Source: Candidatus Ventrousia excrementavium (GTDB taxonomy: Bacteria > Bacillota > Clostridia > Oscillospirales > Butyricicoccaceae). Taken from it: DNA of 64,000 nt. Position numbers and translations under genes: made by a program. Where the stretch lies: positions 1-64,000 of the forward strand of contig DVMR01000035.1 of assembly GCA_018714845.1 (NCBI GenBank), given 5' to 3'. The notes under the pieces were generated by a model that saw only the letters and a program-made list of their open reading frames with translations, did no database searches and was not told where the DNA came from. Below are positions 49,082 to 57,644 of this stretch, one piece after another. Position 1 is the first letter of the stretch. Each line of letters opens with the position of its first letter.

Positions 49082-50278
49082 ATGCTCATGCAATGTGTCA
49101 ATTTTCTGCGCGGCAGCGTGCGCATTTCGGTACAGGGGGCGGGTATTGAACGCTTTCTCAACGTGTGCGCCGCCAACGGCATCGCCTTTTGGGGGGTGCA
49201 TCGCGTCGCACCGGACCGCATTGAAGCCAGCGTGCGAATCAGCGGCTTTTTCGCCCTGCGGCCCTATGCGCGGCGGACCATGTGCCGTATCCGCGTTACC
49301 GGCAAATCGGGCGCGCCCTTTTACGGGCGGCGTCTGCGCAGGCGGCACGCCCTGGTGCTGGGCGCCGTGCTGTGTGCAGCGATTTTATACGCGCTGTCCG
49401 GATTTGTGTGGACTATCAGCATCGAGGGGTGCGAAAGCATGACCCAGGCCGAGGTCATGACGCTGTTGGAACAGAACGGCCTGTATATCGGCGCGCGGAC
49501 GTCGGGAATCAATGCGGGCGCGGTGCGCAACGCTCTGCTCGAGCAGACCGATCGGCTGTCGTATCTGGCCGTCAATCTGCACGGCAGTCATGCACAGGTC
49601 ATTGTGCGCGAGCACGGCGTCGTGCGCGAAGAGCTGGACATCGACACGCCCTGCGACGTCGTGGCGGACAAAACGGGTGTTATCGACAGTCTGATCGTGC
49701 GCAGCGGCACTGCCATGACCGAGGTGGGAAAGACCGTCGAGGCCGGCGAACTGCTGGCGTCGGGCACCATGCTCAGCCAGCAGGGAGAGACCTGGCTTGT
49801 GCACGCCGACGCCGAGGCCACGCTGCGAACGTGGCGCACCGTGCAGCTGGCGCTGTCTGATCAGATCGACGCCGCCGTACCCACAGGGGAGATAAAAACG
49901 CGGCATGCACTGATAATCGGCTCAAAAAGGCTGAACCTATATCTGGTTGAAAGTGCGCCGTTTGCGTGTTATGATAAAAAGGTGGAGAAAAAATCGTTGT
50001 CTGTGTCAGAAAACCTGCGATTTCCGCTGACGCTGGTGACTGAGACTTACATTGAACTCGAGCGCGCCCCGTTGGAGCTGAGTGAGGAAAAATGTGCTGA
50101 AACGCTGCATGAGCGCCTGCTCGACATGCTGGAGAGGCAGGCGGCCGACGCCGCTGTGACTGAGCTCGATTACCGGTTTGAGAAAAAGGACGGCCGCCTG
50201 GTGGCCACGCTGCAGGCCGAATGCCTTGAGCGCTGCGGCGTGCAGGTGCCGCTCGGCGCAGCTGACGGGCAGCCGTAA
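49082..50278 (+). CDS. yqfD: Sporulation protein YqfD
   Basis: 398-aa membrane protein of the YqfD family (stage IV type). N-terminal domain GSVRISVQGAGIERFLNVCA, a single membrane segment (ALVLGAVLCAAILYALSGF, about residue 100), then an extracytoplasmic part with POTRA-like FVWTISIEGCES and EQNGLYIGARTSG. ATG 49082 lies 11 bases past yqfC. Expected in the forespore-mother-cell interface. Confidence 0.9.
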   Translation: MLMQCVNFLRGSVRISVQGAGIERFLNVCAANGIAFWGVHRVAPDRIEASVRISGFFALRPYARRTMCRIRVTGKSGAPFYGRRLRRRHALVLGAVLCAAILYALSGFVWTISIEGCESMTQAEVMTLLEQNGLYIGARTSGINAGAVRNALLEQTDRLSYLAVNLHGSHAQVIVREHGVVREELDIDTPCDVVADKTGVIDSLIVRSGTAMTEVGKTVEAGELLASGTMLSQQGETWLVHADAEATLRTWRTVQLALSDQIDAAVPTGEIKTRHALIIGSKRLNLYLVESAPFACYDKKVEKKSLSVSENLRFPLTLVTETYIELERAPLELSEEKCAETLHERLLDMLERQAADAAVTELDYRFEKKDGRLVATLQAECLERCGVQVPLGAADGQP

Positions 50279-50312
50279 AAATAACAGGATATCATGGAAG
50301 TGAGGAAAACTT

Positions 50313-51317
50313 TTGCACACGATTACTATGGAGTTGGACATCGCCGTTTTGCAGGATGTATTCGGTGTCGGCGACGTCAATTTGAAAACCATTGAGCAGC
50401 ATCTCGGGGTCTCGGTGCTGACCCGCGACGGTACGGTTGAGGTCAAGGGTGAGATCACGGATGATGTCGAGCTTGCCGCAGAGACGCTGCGGACACTGTG
50501 CCTGATGCGCCGCGCAGGCGAGGTTGTCGACGAGTTTGCAGTGCTGCGTGTCATTGACCTGGTGCGCACCGGCGACGCCGAGGCAGCGCTGGCCGCCATG
50601 AAGGACACCATCGTCATCACCCACCGCGGCGCGCCTGTCAAGTGCCGTACCATCGGCCAGCGCCGGTACCTTGAGGCCATCAAGAACAATACCGTGTCCA
50701 TTTGTATCGGGCCTGCGGGCACAGGCAAGACTTATCTGGCCGTGGCCGCTGTTGTCGCCATGCTCAAGCGCAAGGAGATCGACAAGATTATCATGTGCCG
50801 CCCCGCCGTCGAAGCGGGTGAAAAACTGGGCTTTCTGCCCGGCGATTTGCAAAACAAGGTCGACCCCTATCTGCGCCCGCTGTATGACGCGCTGGACGAG
50901 ATTTTAGGCCATGACACGGTGCAGAAGTATGTGGAAAACCGCACCATCGAAGTGGCTCCGCTCGCCTATATGCGCGGCCGCACCCTGAAAAACGCCGGCG
51001 TCATTGTCGACGAGTGTCAGAACCTTGTCATGACGTCTCTTAAAATGATTCTGACCCGTCTGGGCGAGGGGTCGCGTATGATCCTGACCGGCGACGTCAC
51101 CCAGATTGACCTGCCGGCGGGCAGCGAGTCGGGCCTGAAGAAGTGCGCTGAGCTCTTGCAGGGCATCGAAGGCATTGAGGTCGTTGAGCTGACGGGCCGC
51201 GACGTCGTGCGCCACAAGCTGGTCGGACAGATTGTCAAGGCCTTTGAAAAGTACGAGGAACAGAGGGCCGGGCAGCAGCCCCGCAAGGGCGGCGGACACC
51301 GCTACTATAAAAAGTAG
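50313..51317 (+). CDS. phoH: PhoH-like ATPase
   Basis: 334-aa protein. N-terminal KH-like region, then the PhoH ATPase with Walker A GPAGTGKTYLA (about residues 132-142) and Walker B VIVDECQN. TTG 50313 with GAGG upstream is preferred; ATG 50328 lacks a site. It is followed by an unknown gene and ybeY; the PhoH-YbeY pairing in rRNA quality control is widely conserved. Confidence 0.93.
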   Translation: MHTITMELDIAVLQDVFGVGDVNLKTIEQHLGVSVLTRDGTVEVKGEITDDVELAAETLRTLCLMRRAGEVVDEFAVLRVIDLVRTGDAEAALAAMKDTIVITHRGAPVKCRTIGQRRYLEAIKNNTVSICIGPAGTGKTYLAVAAVVAMLKRKEIDKIIMCRPAVEAGEKLGFLPGDLQNKVDPYLRPLYDALDEILGHDTVQKYVENRTIEVAPLAYMRGRTLKNAGVIVDECQNLVMTSLKMILTRLGEGSRMILTGDVTQIDLPAGSESGLKKCAELLQGIEGIEVVELTGRDVVRHKLVGQIVKAFEKYEEQRAGQQPRKGGGHRYYKK

Positions 51318-51327
51318 GGGCGATCGT

Positions 51328-51702
51328 ATGGAGCGGTTTGACGGATTTGACGAGCGGTCCTTTCACCTGGGCATGATTGAGGCCTTTTGCGAAATGGTCG
51401 CACAGGGCGTTAAGCCCCTGGCCTTCAGCCCTGTGCTCGAGTCCGAGGAGTGGCAGACGCTGCAGCCTTATGCTGAGCAGACTGCGGCGCGTTTTGCTGT
51501 GCACAGTTTTGCAGAGCCTGAGTTGTTCGCCGGCGACCTGGCCGACGCTGACAGCCTGAAAGGGAAAATCGTTGTACTCTATTACAAGGATGAGGCCGTT
51601 TTGAAAGAGTATCTGGCCATCAAGCAGGACGCCGCCGGCAGCGATACCGGAAGAAAAGCGGCGTCAAAGCGTCTGCGGCGGCTGCTGGGCTACAAGGTCT
51701 GA
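51328..51702 (+). CDS. Unknown conserved-position protein
   Basis: 124-aa protein, ATG 51328 after AGGGG. Acidic N-terminal helices (SFHLGMIEAFCEMVAQGVK), an alternating middle part (GKIVVLYYKDEAVLKEYLA) and a basic end (RKAASKRLRRLLGYKV). I do not recognise it. It occupies the place between phoH and ybeY where many Firmicutes have the c-di-AMP phosphodiesterase PgpH (YqfF), but is much too small to be that. Confidence 0.65.
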   Translation: MERFDGFDERSFHLGMIEAFCEMVAQGVKPLAFSPVLESEEWQTLQPYAEQTAARFAVHSFAEPELFAGDLADADSLKGKIVVLYYKDEAVLKEYLAIKQDAAGSDTGRKAASKRLRRLLGYKV

Positions 51703-51723
51703 ACTGCCGAAAAAGCCCCAACA

Positions 51724-51752
51724 TTGTATTTGAAACGAAAAAATAGTATAAT
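51724..51752 (+). promoter_or_regulatory. Promoter before ybeY
   Basis: TTGTAT and TATAAT with a 17-base spacer, 42 bases before the ybeY start. Confidence 0.7.
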
Positions 51753-51793
51753 CTGGAGACAGGCAGAACACAGCAAAAAAAGGAGGACAGGCC

Positions 51794-52288
51794 ATGCTGG
51801 AAGTGACTCTGTACAGTGAGCTCGAGGCCGAGCATCCGCAGGAGAGGCAACTGATTACGCAGGCGGCACAGGCTGCGTTTGCGCTTTTCGACTTTCCGTT
51901 TGACGCAGGGGTCGACGTCACGCTGGTCGACGATGAGGGCATTCGCGCAGTCAACCGCGACATCCGCCAGATTGACCGCGCGACCGATGTGCTGTCCTTT
52001 CCCATGCTGGAGTTTTCTGAGGGTCAGTACGGCGGAAGCCTGGAGCAGGACCGTGACCCCGATACAGGGCGGCTTTTTCTGGGCGACGTGCTCATTTCGC
52101 TTGAGCGCGCCCGGGCGCAGGCACAGGAATACGGTCATTCGGCCGAGCGCGAATGTGCCTATCTGACCGTCCATTCCATGCTGCACCTGCTCGGCTATGA
52201 CCATATGGATGAAGGACCGCAAAAGGCGGCCATGCGCGCCCGCGAAGAGGAAGTGCTGGCGTCGATGGGTCTGAAACGCGAGGAGTGA
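51794..52288 (+). CDS. ybeY: Endoribonuclease YbeY
   Basis: 164-aa metal-dependent RNase acting in 16S rRNA 3' maturation and ribosome quality control. The zinc motif is HSMLHLLGYDH near residue 130 (three His in H-x3-H-x5-H). TDVLSFPM is also typical. AGGAGG precedes ATG 51794. Followed by era after 4 bases. Confidence 0.96.
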   Translation: MLEVTLYSELEAEHPQERQLITQAAQAAFALFDFPFDAGVDVTLVDDEGIRAVNRDIRQIDRATDVLSFPMLEFSEGQYGGSLEQDRDPDTGRLFLGDVLISLERARAQAQEYGHSAERECAYLTVHSMLHLLGYDHMDEGPQKAAMRAREEEVLASMGLKREE

Positions 52289-52292
52289 TATC

Positions 52293-53192
52293 ATGAGCCA
52301 GATCACAAAAGCCGGCATTTTTTCCATTGTCGGCCGGCCAAACGTCGGCAAAAGCACCCTGACCAACGCGCTGTGCGGAGTCAAGGTGGCCATTGTGTCC
52401 AACAAGCCGCAGACGACCCGCACCCGTATCACCGGCGTGCTTAATTCGGACGACTGCCAGCTCATTTTTCTCGATACGCCGGGCCTGCATAAGCCCCGTA
52501 CCCGTCTGGGCGAGACCATGGTCCGCGTCATCAATGAGACGGTCACTGACGTGGACACCGTCGTGCTTGTCGTTGAACCGGTGCCGCGCATTGGCATTCC
52601 CGAGCAGATGCTCATTGACAAAATCAACGAGTTCCATCTGCCGGCCATTTTGGTCATCAACAAAATTGACACAGTCAAAAAAGAGAGCCTGCTCGAGGTC
52701 ATGGCCGCTTATCAGAACGCGTGCTCCTTTGACGCTGTGGTGCCGATTGCCGCATCGCGCGGCGAGGGGCTGGATGTGCTGCTCGACGAGCTCAAAAAGC
52801 ACTGCCAGCCGTCGCCCCAGCTGTTCCCGGACGGCATGGTGTCTGACCAGCCTGAGCGGCAGCTGGTGGCCGAGGTCATCCGCGAAAAACTGCTCATGGC
52901 GCTCGACAAAGAGGTTCCTCACGGCATTGCCGTGGAGATTGAAAAATACGTCGAGCGTGAGGATGGGCTGATGGAGATTGGCGCCGTCATTTACTGCGAG
53001 CGCCGCAGCCACAAGGGCATTGTCATCGGCAAGCACGGGGCCATGCTCAAAAAGGTCGGCGCCGCGGCGCGGACCGAGATTGAGCAGATGCTCGATACAA
53101 AAGTATTTCTTGAGCTGTGGGTCAAGGTCAAGGAGGACTGGCGCAATAACGTCAATCAAATCCGCAGCATGGGCTTGTATGACGAGCCGTAA
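52293..53192 (+). CDS. era: GTPase Era
   Basis: 299-aa ribosome-assembly GTPase. G1 GRPNVGKST, G3 DTPGLH, G4 NKID and a C-terminal KH domain with VIGKHGAMLKKVG. Binds 16S rRNA 3' end; works with YbeY. Length is standard. Confidence 0.98.
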   Translation: MSQITKAGIFSIVGRPNVGKSTLTNALCGVKVAIVSNKPQTTRTRITGVLNSDDCQLIFLDTPGLHKPRTRLGETMVRVINETVTDVDTVVLVVEPVPRIGIPEQMLIDKINEFHLPAILVINKIDTVKKESLLEVMAAYQNACSFDAVVPIAASRGEGLDVLLDELKKHCQPSPQLFPDGMVSDQPERQLVAEVIREKLLMALDKEVPHGIAVEIEKYVEREDGLMEIGAVIYCERRSHKGIVIGKHGAMLKKVGAAARTEIEQMLDTKVFLELWVKVKEDWRNNVNQIRSMGLYDEP

Positions 53193-53270
53193 AAGTTTTT
53201 TCCAGCTTTGTCTTTATTTTTTTCGGGTAGCACCGCAAGGTGATGCAGAAACTAAGGCCGAGGTGATGAG

Positions 53271-53372
53271 ATGAGGGACGAAAGCTGGGAGCTTTTTAAA
53301 AAAACCGGTCTGCCGCAGGCTTACTGTTATTACAAGGCGCGCGAGCGCCGGCAGCGCGGCGAAAGGCCGTAA
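53271..53372 (+). CDS. YqzL-like small protein
   Basis: 33-aa protein starting MRDESWELFKKTGLPQAYC, matching the W-x-x-F-x-x-TG-x-x-x-x-Y pattern of YqzL, which sits between era and recO in Bacillus. GAGGTG precedes ATG 53271. The basic tail (KARERRQRGERP) is rich in Arg. Function of the family is unknown; position is the main support. Confidence 0.7.
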   Translation: MRDESWELFKKTGLPQAYCYYKARERRQRGERP

Positions 53373-53388
53373 AGGGGGACGTCGGTCC

Positions 53389-54045
53389 ATGCACGCAGTT
53401 GTCGGCGGGCTGGTCATCCGCTCGGTCGATTACAGGGAAAGCGATAAGATTCTCACCGTGCTGACCGACCGGCTGGGCAAGCTGACGGTCAGCGCGCGCG
53501 GCGCGCGCCGGCGCGGCAGCCGTCTGCTGCCCGCCGTGCAGCTTTTTGCTTATTCTGAAATGACCCTTTTTGAATACAACGGACGTTACCGGCTTGACGA
53601 GGCTGAGACGCGCGAGCAGTTTGCCGGGCTGCGCCACGACCTTGACAGCACAGCGCTGGCGTCCTATCTGGCCGAGGTGCTGGGCACTGAGGCTGAAGGT
53701 GACCCGCTGCAGCCCGGTGTCATGCGCCTGTCGCTCAACAGCCTTTACGCCCTGTCACAGAGCGTGGCCGAGCGCTGGAAGGTCAAGGCGGCGTTCGAGC
53801 TGCGCTACGCTGCGCTTTCGGGCTACGCGCCTGACAGCAGGACGCTGTCGCAGGCTTTGGACGAGCCGGCTCTGCGGGCGGCGCGTTACATATTGAGCTG
53901 TGATTTGAAAAAAATTCTGTCTTTTTCACTCGACGGCGAAAGTCGCGCTGTTTTGTGTGACTTTACCGAAAAATACCTTCTGTCGCGCCTGGAGCGCGGC
54001 TTTTCGACGTTGGACTTTTATCATAAACTGGGAGACCTGACATGA
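53389..54045 (+). CDS. recO: DNA repair protein RecO, zinc-less form
   Basis: 218-aa recombination mediator. N-terminal OB fold (GLVIRSVDYRESDKILTVLT, KLTVSARGARR) followed by the helical domain. Usual Firmicutes RecO has about 250 residues and a four-Cys zinc module near residue 150-185; here AALSGYAPD leads straight into the last helices and no Cys pairs are seen. Overlaps mutS2 by 4 bases (ATGA). Confidence 0.92.
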   Translation: MHAVVGGLVIRSVDYRESDKILTVLTDRLGKLTVSARGARRRGSRLLPAVQLFAYSEMTLFEYNGRYRLDEAETREQFAGLRHDLDSTALASYLAEVLGTEAEGDPLQPGVMRLSLNSLYALSQSVAERWKVKAAFELRYAALSGYAPDSRTLSQALDEPALRAARYILSCDLKKILSFSLDGESRAVLCDFTEKYLLSRLERGFSTLDFYHKLGDLT

Positions 54046-56420
54046 CATTGCAAGAAAAATCACTGCGCACGCTCGAGCTTCACAAAGTGCTCGAGCTGCT
54101 GGCAGAGCAGACACAGACCGACCTGGCTCGCGAGCGGGCGCTGTCTCTGCGCCCTGAAACGGTGCTCAGCCGCTGTGAGCTTTTGCAGCAGCAGTGCGCC
54201 GATGCCGTTCACCTGATGGGGCTGTTCGGCAGTCCATCCTTTGACGGGGTCAGGGACCTGTCGGGGGCGTTGTCGCGCGCCGACATGGGCGGCGTTTTAA
54301 ACATGGCCGAGCTGCTTGCTGTGGCGCGGCTGTTGCGTGCGGCCCGCACGACGCGCGGTTACCTTGAAAATCACCGCGAGGGAAAAACCTCGCTCGACGA
54401 GCTGTTTTCCTCTCTGTCGGGCAACAAATATCTGGAAGATAAAATCACCACATCCATCATCTCAGAAGAGGAAATAGCCGACTCGGCCAGCTCTGAGCTG
54501 AATGATATCCGCCGGCAGATGCGCGTCGCGTCGTCGCGCGTGCGCGAGACCTTAAACCGCATCACATCCTCGCCCACTTACCAGAAAATGCTGCAGGACA
54601 GTCTGGTCACCATCCGCTCGGGGCGGTATGTTGTGCCGGTCAAGGCCGAGTACCGCTCGGCGTTTGGCGGGCTGGTGCACGATGTGTCCTCGAGCGGGGT
54701 GACGCTTTTTATCGAGCCCACGGCTGTCGTCGATTTAAACAACAGCATCCGCGTGCTGGCCGGCAAGGAGCAGCAGGAGATTGAACGCATCCTGGCCGCC
54801 CTGTCGGCCGAGGTTGCGGCCTGCGCCGGCGCCATGCAGCGCGATTATGAGACGCTGTGCGCGCTTGATTTCATTTTTGCCCGCGGCAAGCTGGCCTATA
54901 AGATGAAGGCCCTGCGCCCCCGTCTGAGCGACAGCGGCAAAACGGTCCTGCACCGCGCGCGCCATCCGCTGCTCGACATTGAAAAGGCGGTGCCCATTGA
55001 CTTTGAAATCGGCGGCAAATGCGACACCGTCATCATCACCGGCCCCAACACGGGCGGCAAAACGGTCAGCATCAAAACGGTCGGACTTCTGACCGTCATG
55101 GCCCAGTGCGGGCTGCAGATTCCGGCCGGCGAGGACAGCGTTGTGCGCCTGCGCACGTCGGTGCTGGCCGACATTGGCGACGAACAGAGCATTGAGCAGT
55201 CGCTGTCTACCTTTTCATCCCATATGGTCAACATCGTTGACATCCTTCATGCGGCCGACAGCGGCGCGCTGGTGCTGCTCGACGAGCTGGGGGCCGGCAC
55301 TGACCCGGTCGAGGGCGCGGCGCTGGCCATGGCCATTATCGAAGAGCTCCGCCGCCGCGGCAGCGCCGTCATCGCCACGACCCATTATGCTGAGCTCAAA
55401 ATGTACGCTCTGGAGACCGACGGGGTCGAAAATGCGTCCTGCGAGTTTGACGTGCAGACGCTGCGGCCAACCTACCGCCTTGTCTTCGGCATTCCCGGCA
55501 AATCCAACGCCTTTGCCATTGCCTCGCGGCTGGGGCTGGATGACGCTGTCATCGAAAGCGCGAACAGCCGTATCGGCGCCGAGAGCAAGCGCTTTGAAGA
55601 GGTCATTTCGCAGCTCGAGGAAAAGCGGCAGGAGCTGGAGCACCGTCTGGCATCTGCTGAGCGTGACCGCGCCAAAGCGGCCGAGGCCGAGCGCACGGCG
55701 CGTGAGCGCCTGAGCACGCTCGAAGGCGAACGCGAGAAACTTATCATGGATGCCAAGCTCAAGGCGCAGGAGATTTTGAACAATGCGCGCGCCACATCGG
55801 AGTATGTGCTGACCGAGGCGCGCAGGCTGCGCCAGCAGGCAGAAGAGGGCAAAGACCCCAATCTGGCTGCGGCGCGGGCCGCTTTCCGCGGGCAGATTTC
55901 AGATGCAGAGCGCCTGACCACACTGGAAAAGGCCAAGAAAAAGGCCATCCCACCCCCGCGCCCCCTGCGGGCCGGGGATACGGTCGAGCTTCTGGCGACC
56001 AAAACGCGGGCCACAGTGCTCGAGACGCCGGCCCCGGGTGGCAATGTGCGCGTGCAGGCCGGCATCATGAAGATTACAGTGCGGCCCGATGAGATTCAGT
56101 TCATTGAAGAGAGCAGGCCCAAGCCGGTCCAGGCGCCCAAAAGTACGGCCGGCGGCCGTGTTCCCCGGCCCGAGGGCCAGGGGGCCAGCCTTGATTTGCG
56201 CGGCATGACGGCTGAAGAGGCCATCATGGAGCTGGGGCGCTTTATCGACGGCGCAGTGCGGATGCACCTGCCGGCAGTTACCATCATCCACGGCAAGGGG
56301 ACCGGCGTTCTGCGGCGCGCCGTACAGGCCGAGCTCAAGGGAATGCCGCAGGTCAAAAGTTATCGCCTCGGCGTTTACGGCGAGGGCGAGGACGGCGTGA
56401 CCATCGCCACGCTGGAATAA
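54042..56420 (+). CDS. mutS2: MutS2 ATPase/endonuclease
   Basis: 792-aa protein. MutS-type core and clamp, ATPase Walker A TGPNTGGKTVS (about residue 333), Walker B LLDELGAGTDP, a long coiled coil (about 515-620), and a C-terminal Smr endonuclease domain with LDLRGMTAEEA and HGKGTGVLR. In Firmicutes it acts in ribosome collision rescue and in suppressing recombination. Full length. Confidence 0.97.
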   Translation: MTLQEKSLRTLELHKVLELLAEQTQTDLARERALSLRPETVLSRCELLQQQCADAVHLMGLFGSPSFDGVRDLSGALSRADMGGVLNMAELLAVARLLRAARTTRGYLENHREGKTSLDELFSSLSGNKYLEDKITTSIISEEEIADSASSELNDIRRQMRVASSRVRETLNRITSSPTYQKMLQDSLVTIRSGRYVVPVKAEYRSAFGGLVHDVSSSGVTLFIEPTAVVDLNNSIRVLAGKEQQEIERILAALSAEVAACAGAMQRDYETLCALDFIFARGKLAYKMKALRPRLSDSGKTVLHRARHPLLDIEKAVPIDFEIGGKCDTVIITGPNTGGKTVSIKTVGLLTVMAQCGLQIPAGEDSVVRLRTSVLADIGDEQSIEQSLSTFSSHMVNIVDILHAADSGALVLLDELGAGTDPVEGAALAMAIIEELRRRGSAVIATTHYAELKMYALETDGVENASCEFDVQTLRPTYRLVFGIPGKSNAFAIASRLGLDDAVIESANSRIGAESKRFEEVISQLEEKRQELEHRLASAERDRAKAAEAERTARERLSTLEGEREKLIMDAKLKAQEILNNARATSEYVLTEARRLRQQAEEGKDPNLAAARAAFRGQISDAERLTTLEKAKKKAIPPPRPLRAGDTVELLATKTRATVLETPAPGGNVRVQAGIMKITVRPDEIQFIEESRPKPVQAPKSTAGGRVPRPEGQGASLDLRGMTAEEAIMELGRFIDGAVRMHLPAVTIIHGKGTGVLRRAVQAELKGMPQVKSYRLGVYGEGEDGVTIATLE

Positions 56421-56454
56421 CAGGAAAGACAAAACACAAAGGGGAAAAGAAAAT

Positions 56455-57183
56455 ATGGTCGGAGCAGGTACGCTGGTCAACGCGGCTGCCATTGTCGCGG
56501 GCGGAGCGGTCGGTCTGTTGTTCAAAAAGGGAATACCGAAGCGCTTTCAGGAAATCATTTTTACCGCCCAGGGCACCGGCGTCTTTCTTTTGGGCGTGCT
56601 CGGCGTTGTGACACAGGCGGTGACGGCGGCGCAGGACGGCGTTTTGACGTCGTCCTACGGGCTGGGGCTGGTGCTGTCGCTCGTGCTGGGCGGGCTGGTC
56701 GGCGAACTCATCGGCATTGACCGCCTGTTCGACCGCATTGCCAACTTTTTAAAGCGCAAACTGTCAAAGCCGGGGGCCGCTGAAAATGTCGATATCGGGG
56801 CTGGCTTTGCCAGCTCGACGGTGCTGTTCTGTGCAGGGGCCATGGCCATCATCGGCTCAATTCAGGACGGCATTATGGGCGACCCATCCATGCTCTTTAC
56901 CAAAGCGGTGCTCGACGGCGTCATCTCGATTATTTTCGCCACAGTCTATGGTTACGGCGTCATGCTGTCGGCCCTGTCCATTCTGGTCTATCAGGGGGCC
57001 ATTACGCTGATTGCGTACTTTCTGGGCGATTACATTCCCATGGTCGTTGTGGGACAGATGTCACTTGTCGGCTCGGCTGTGCTCATGCTCATCGGGTTTG
57101 ACCTGTGGGATATCAAAAAATTCAATGTCGCCAACCTGATTCCCGCCGCCTTTATGCCGATTTTACTTTATTTTTTCCTTTAG
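56455..57183 (+). CDS. DUF554-family membrane protein
   Basis: 242-aa protein with about seven hydrophobic segments (GTLVNAAAIVAGGAVGLLF at the start, FASSTVLFCAGAMAIIGSIQ in the middle). The family is widespread and thought to be a transporter, but without known substrate. AAAGGGGAAA precedes ATG 56455. Confidence 0.9.
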   Translation: MVGAGTLVNAAAIVAGGAVGLLFKKGIPKRFQEIIFTAQGTGVFLLGVLGVVTQAVTAAQDGVLTSSYGLGLVLSLVLGGLVGELIGIDRLFDRIANFLKRKLSKPGAAENVDIGAGFASSTVLFCAGAMAIIGSIQDGIMGDPSMLFTKAVLDGVISIIFATVYGYGVMLSALSILVYQGAITLIAYFLGDYIPMVVVGQMSLVGSAVLMLIGFDLWDIKKFNVANLIPAAFMPILLYFFL

Positions 57184-57208
57184 TCCCGCGAGAATTGCAG
57201 AAAAGGGA

Positions 57209-57237
57209 TTGCCAAGTCGGAAAGAATCTGTTAAAAT
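57209..57237 (+). promoter_or_regulatory. Promoter of the HPr-like gene
   Basis: TTGCCA and TAAAAT with a 17-base spacer, 44 bases before the start codon. Confidence 0.7.
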
Positions 57238-57281
57238 AAGTTATAATCAACCAACCGAATCTCAGGAAGCGAGGGAGCTTT

Positions 57282-57545
57282 ATGTTTTCCAAAGACATTA
57301 CAGTAACCAATCAGGTGGGCCTGTACGCCCGGCCGGCAACCTTTTTTATTCAGAAAGCCAATGAGTTTCGCAGCACCATGATGGTGGAAAAGGACGACCG
57401 CAAGGTCAATGCCAAGAGCCTGCTGGGTGTTTTGTCGCTCGGCATCACCAAGGGCAGCACCATTACCATTTCGGCTGAAGGCCCCGATGAGGAAGAGGCT
57501 GTCAACGCGTTGTGCGCCCTGATTGCCGCCAATTTCGGAGAATAA
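57282..57545 (+). CDS. HPr-like protein with Tyr at position 15
   Basis: 87-aa HPr/Crh fold. In HPr the phosphorylated His15 stands in GLHARPA; here the segment reads GLYARPA with Y15, so it cannot take phosphate from enzyme I in the usual way. Ser46 of the regulatory site is kept (NAKSLLG). This resembles Crh of Bacillus, where His15 is Gln and only Ser46 is phosphorylated by HPr kinase. A regulatory role in carbon catabolite control is therefore the best guess. It has its own promoter and terminator. Confidence 0.9.
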   Translation: MFSKDITVTNQVGLYARPATFFIQKANEFRSTMMVEKDDRKVNAKSLLGVLSLGITKGSTITISAEGPDEEEAVNALCALIAANFGE

Positions 57546-57597
57546 GGCTCGCAGCGGGTACACCGGCGCTTTGCCTGTGCGCCCCCATATTGTCCGG

Positions 57598-57624
57598 AAG
57601 CGCCGCCCGCATGCGGCGCTTTTT
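57598..57624 (+). terminator. Terminator after the HPr-like gene
   Basis: AAGCGCCGC/GCGGCGCTT with a 6-base loop, then TTTTT, 21 bases before uvrC. Confidence 0.88.
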
Positions 57625-57644
57625 GCATAGCCTGGAGGTTTTTT

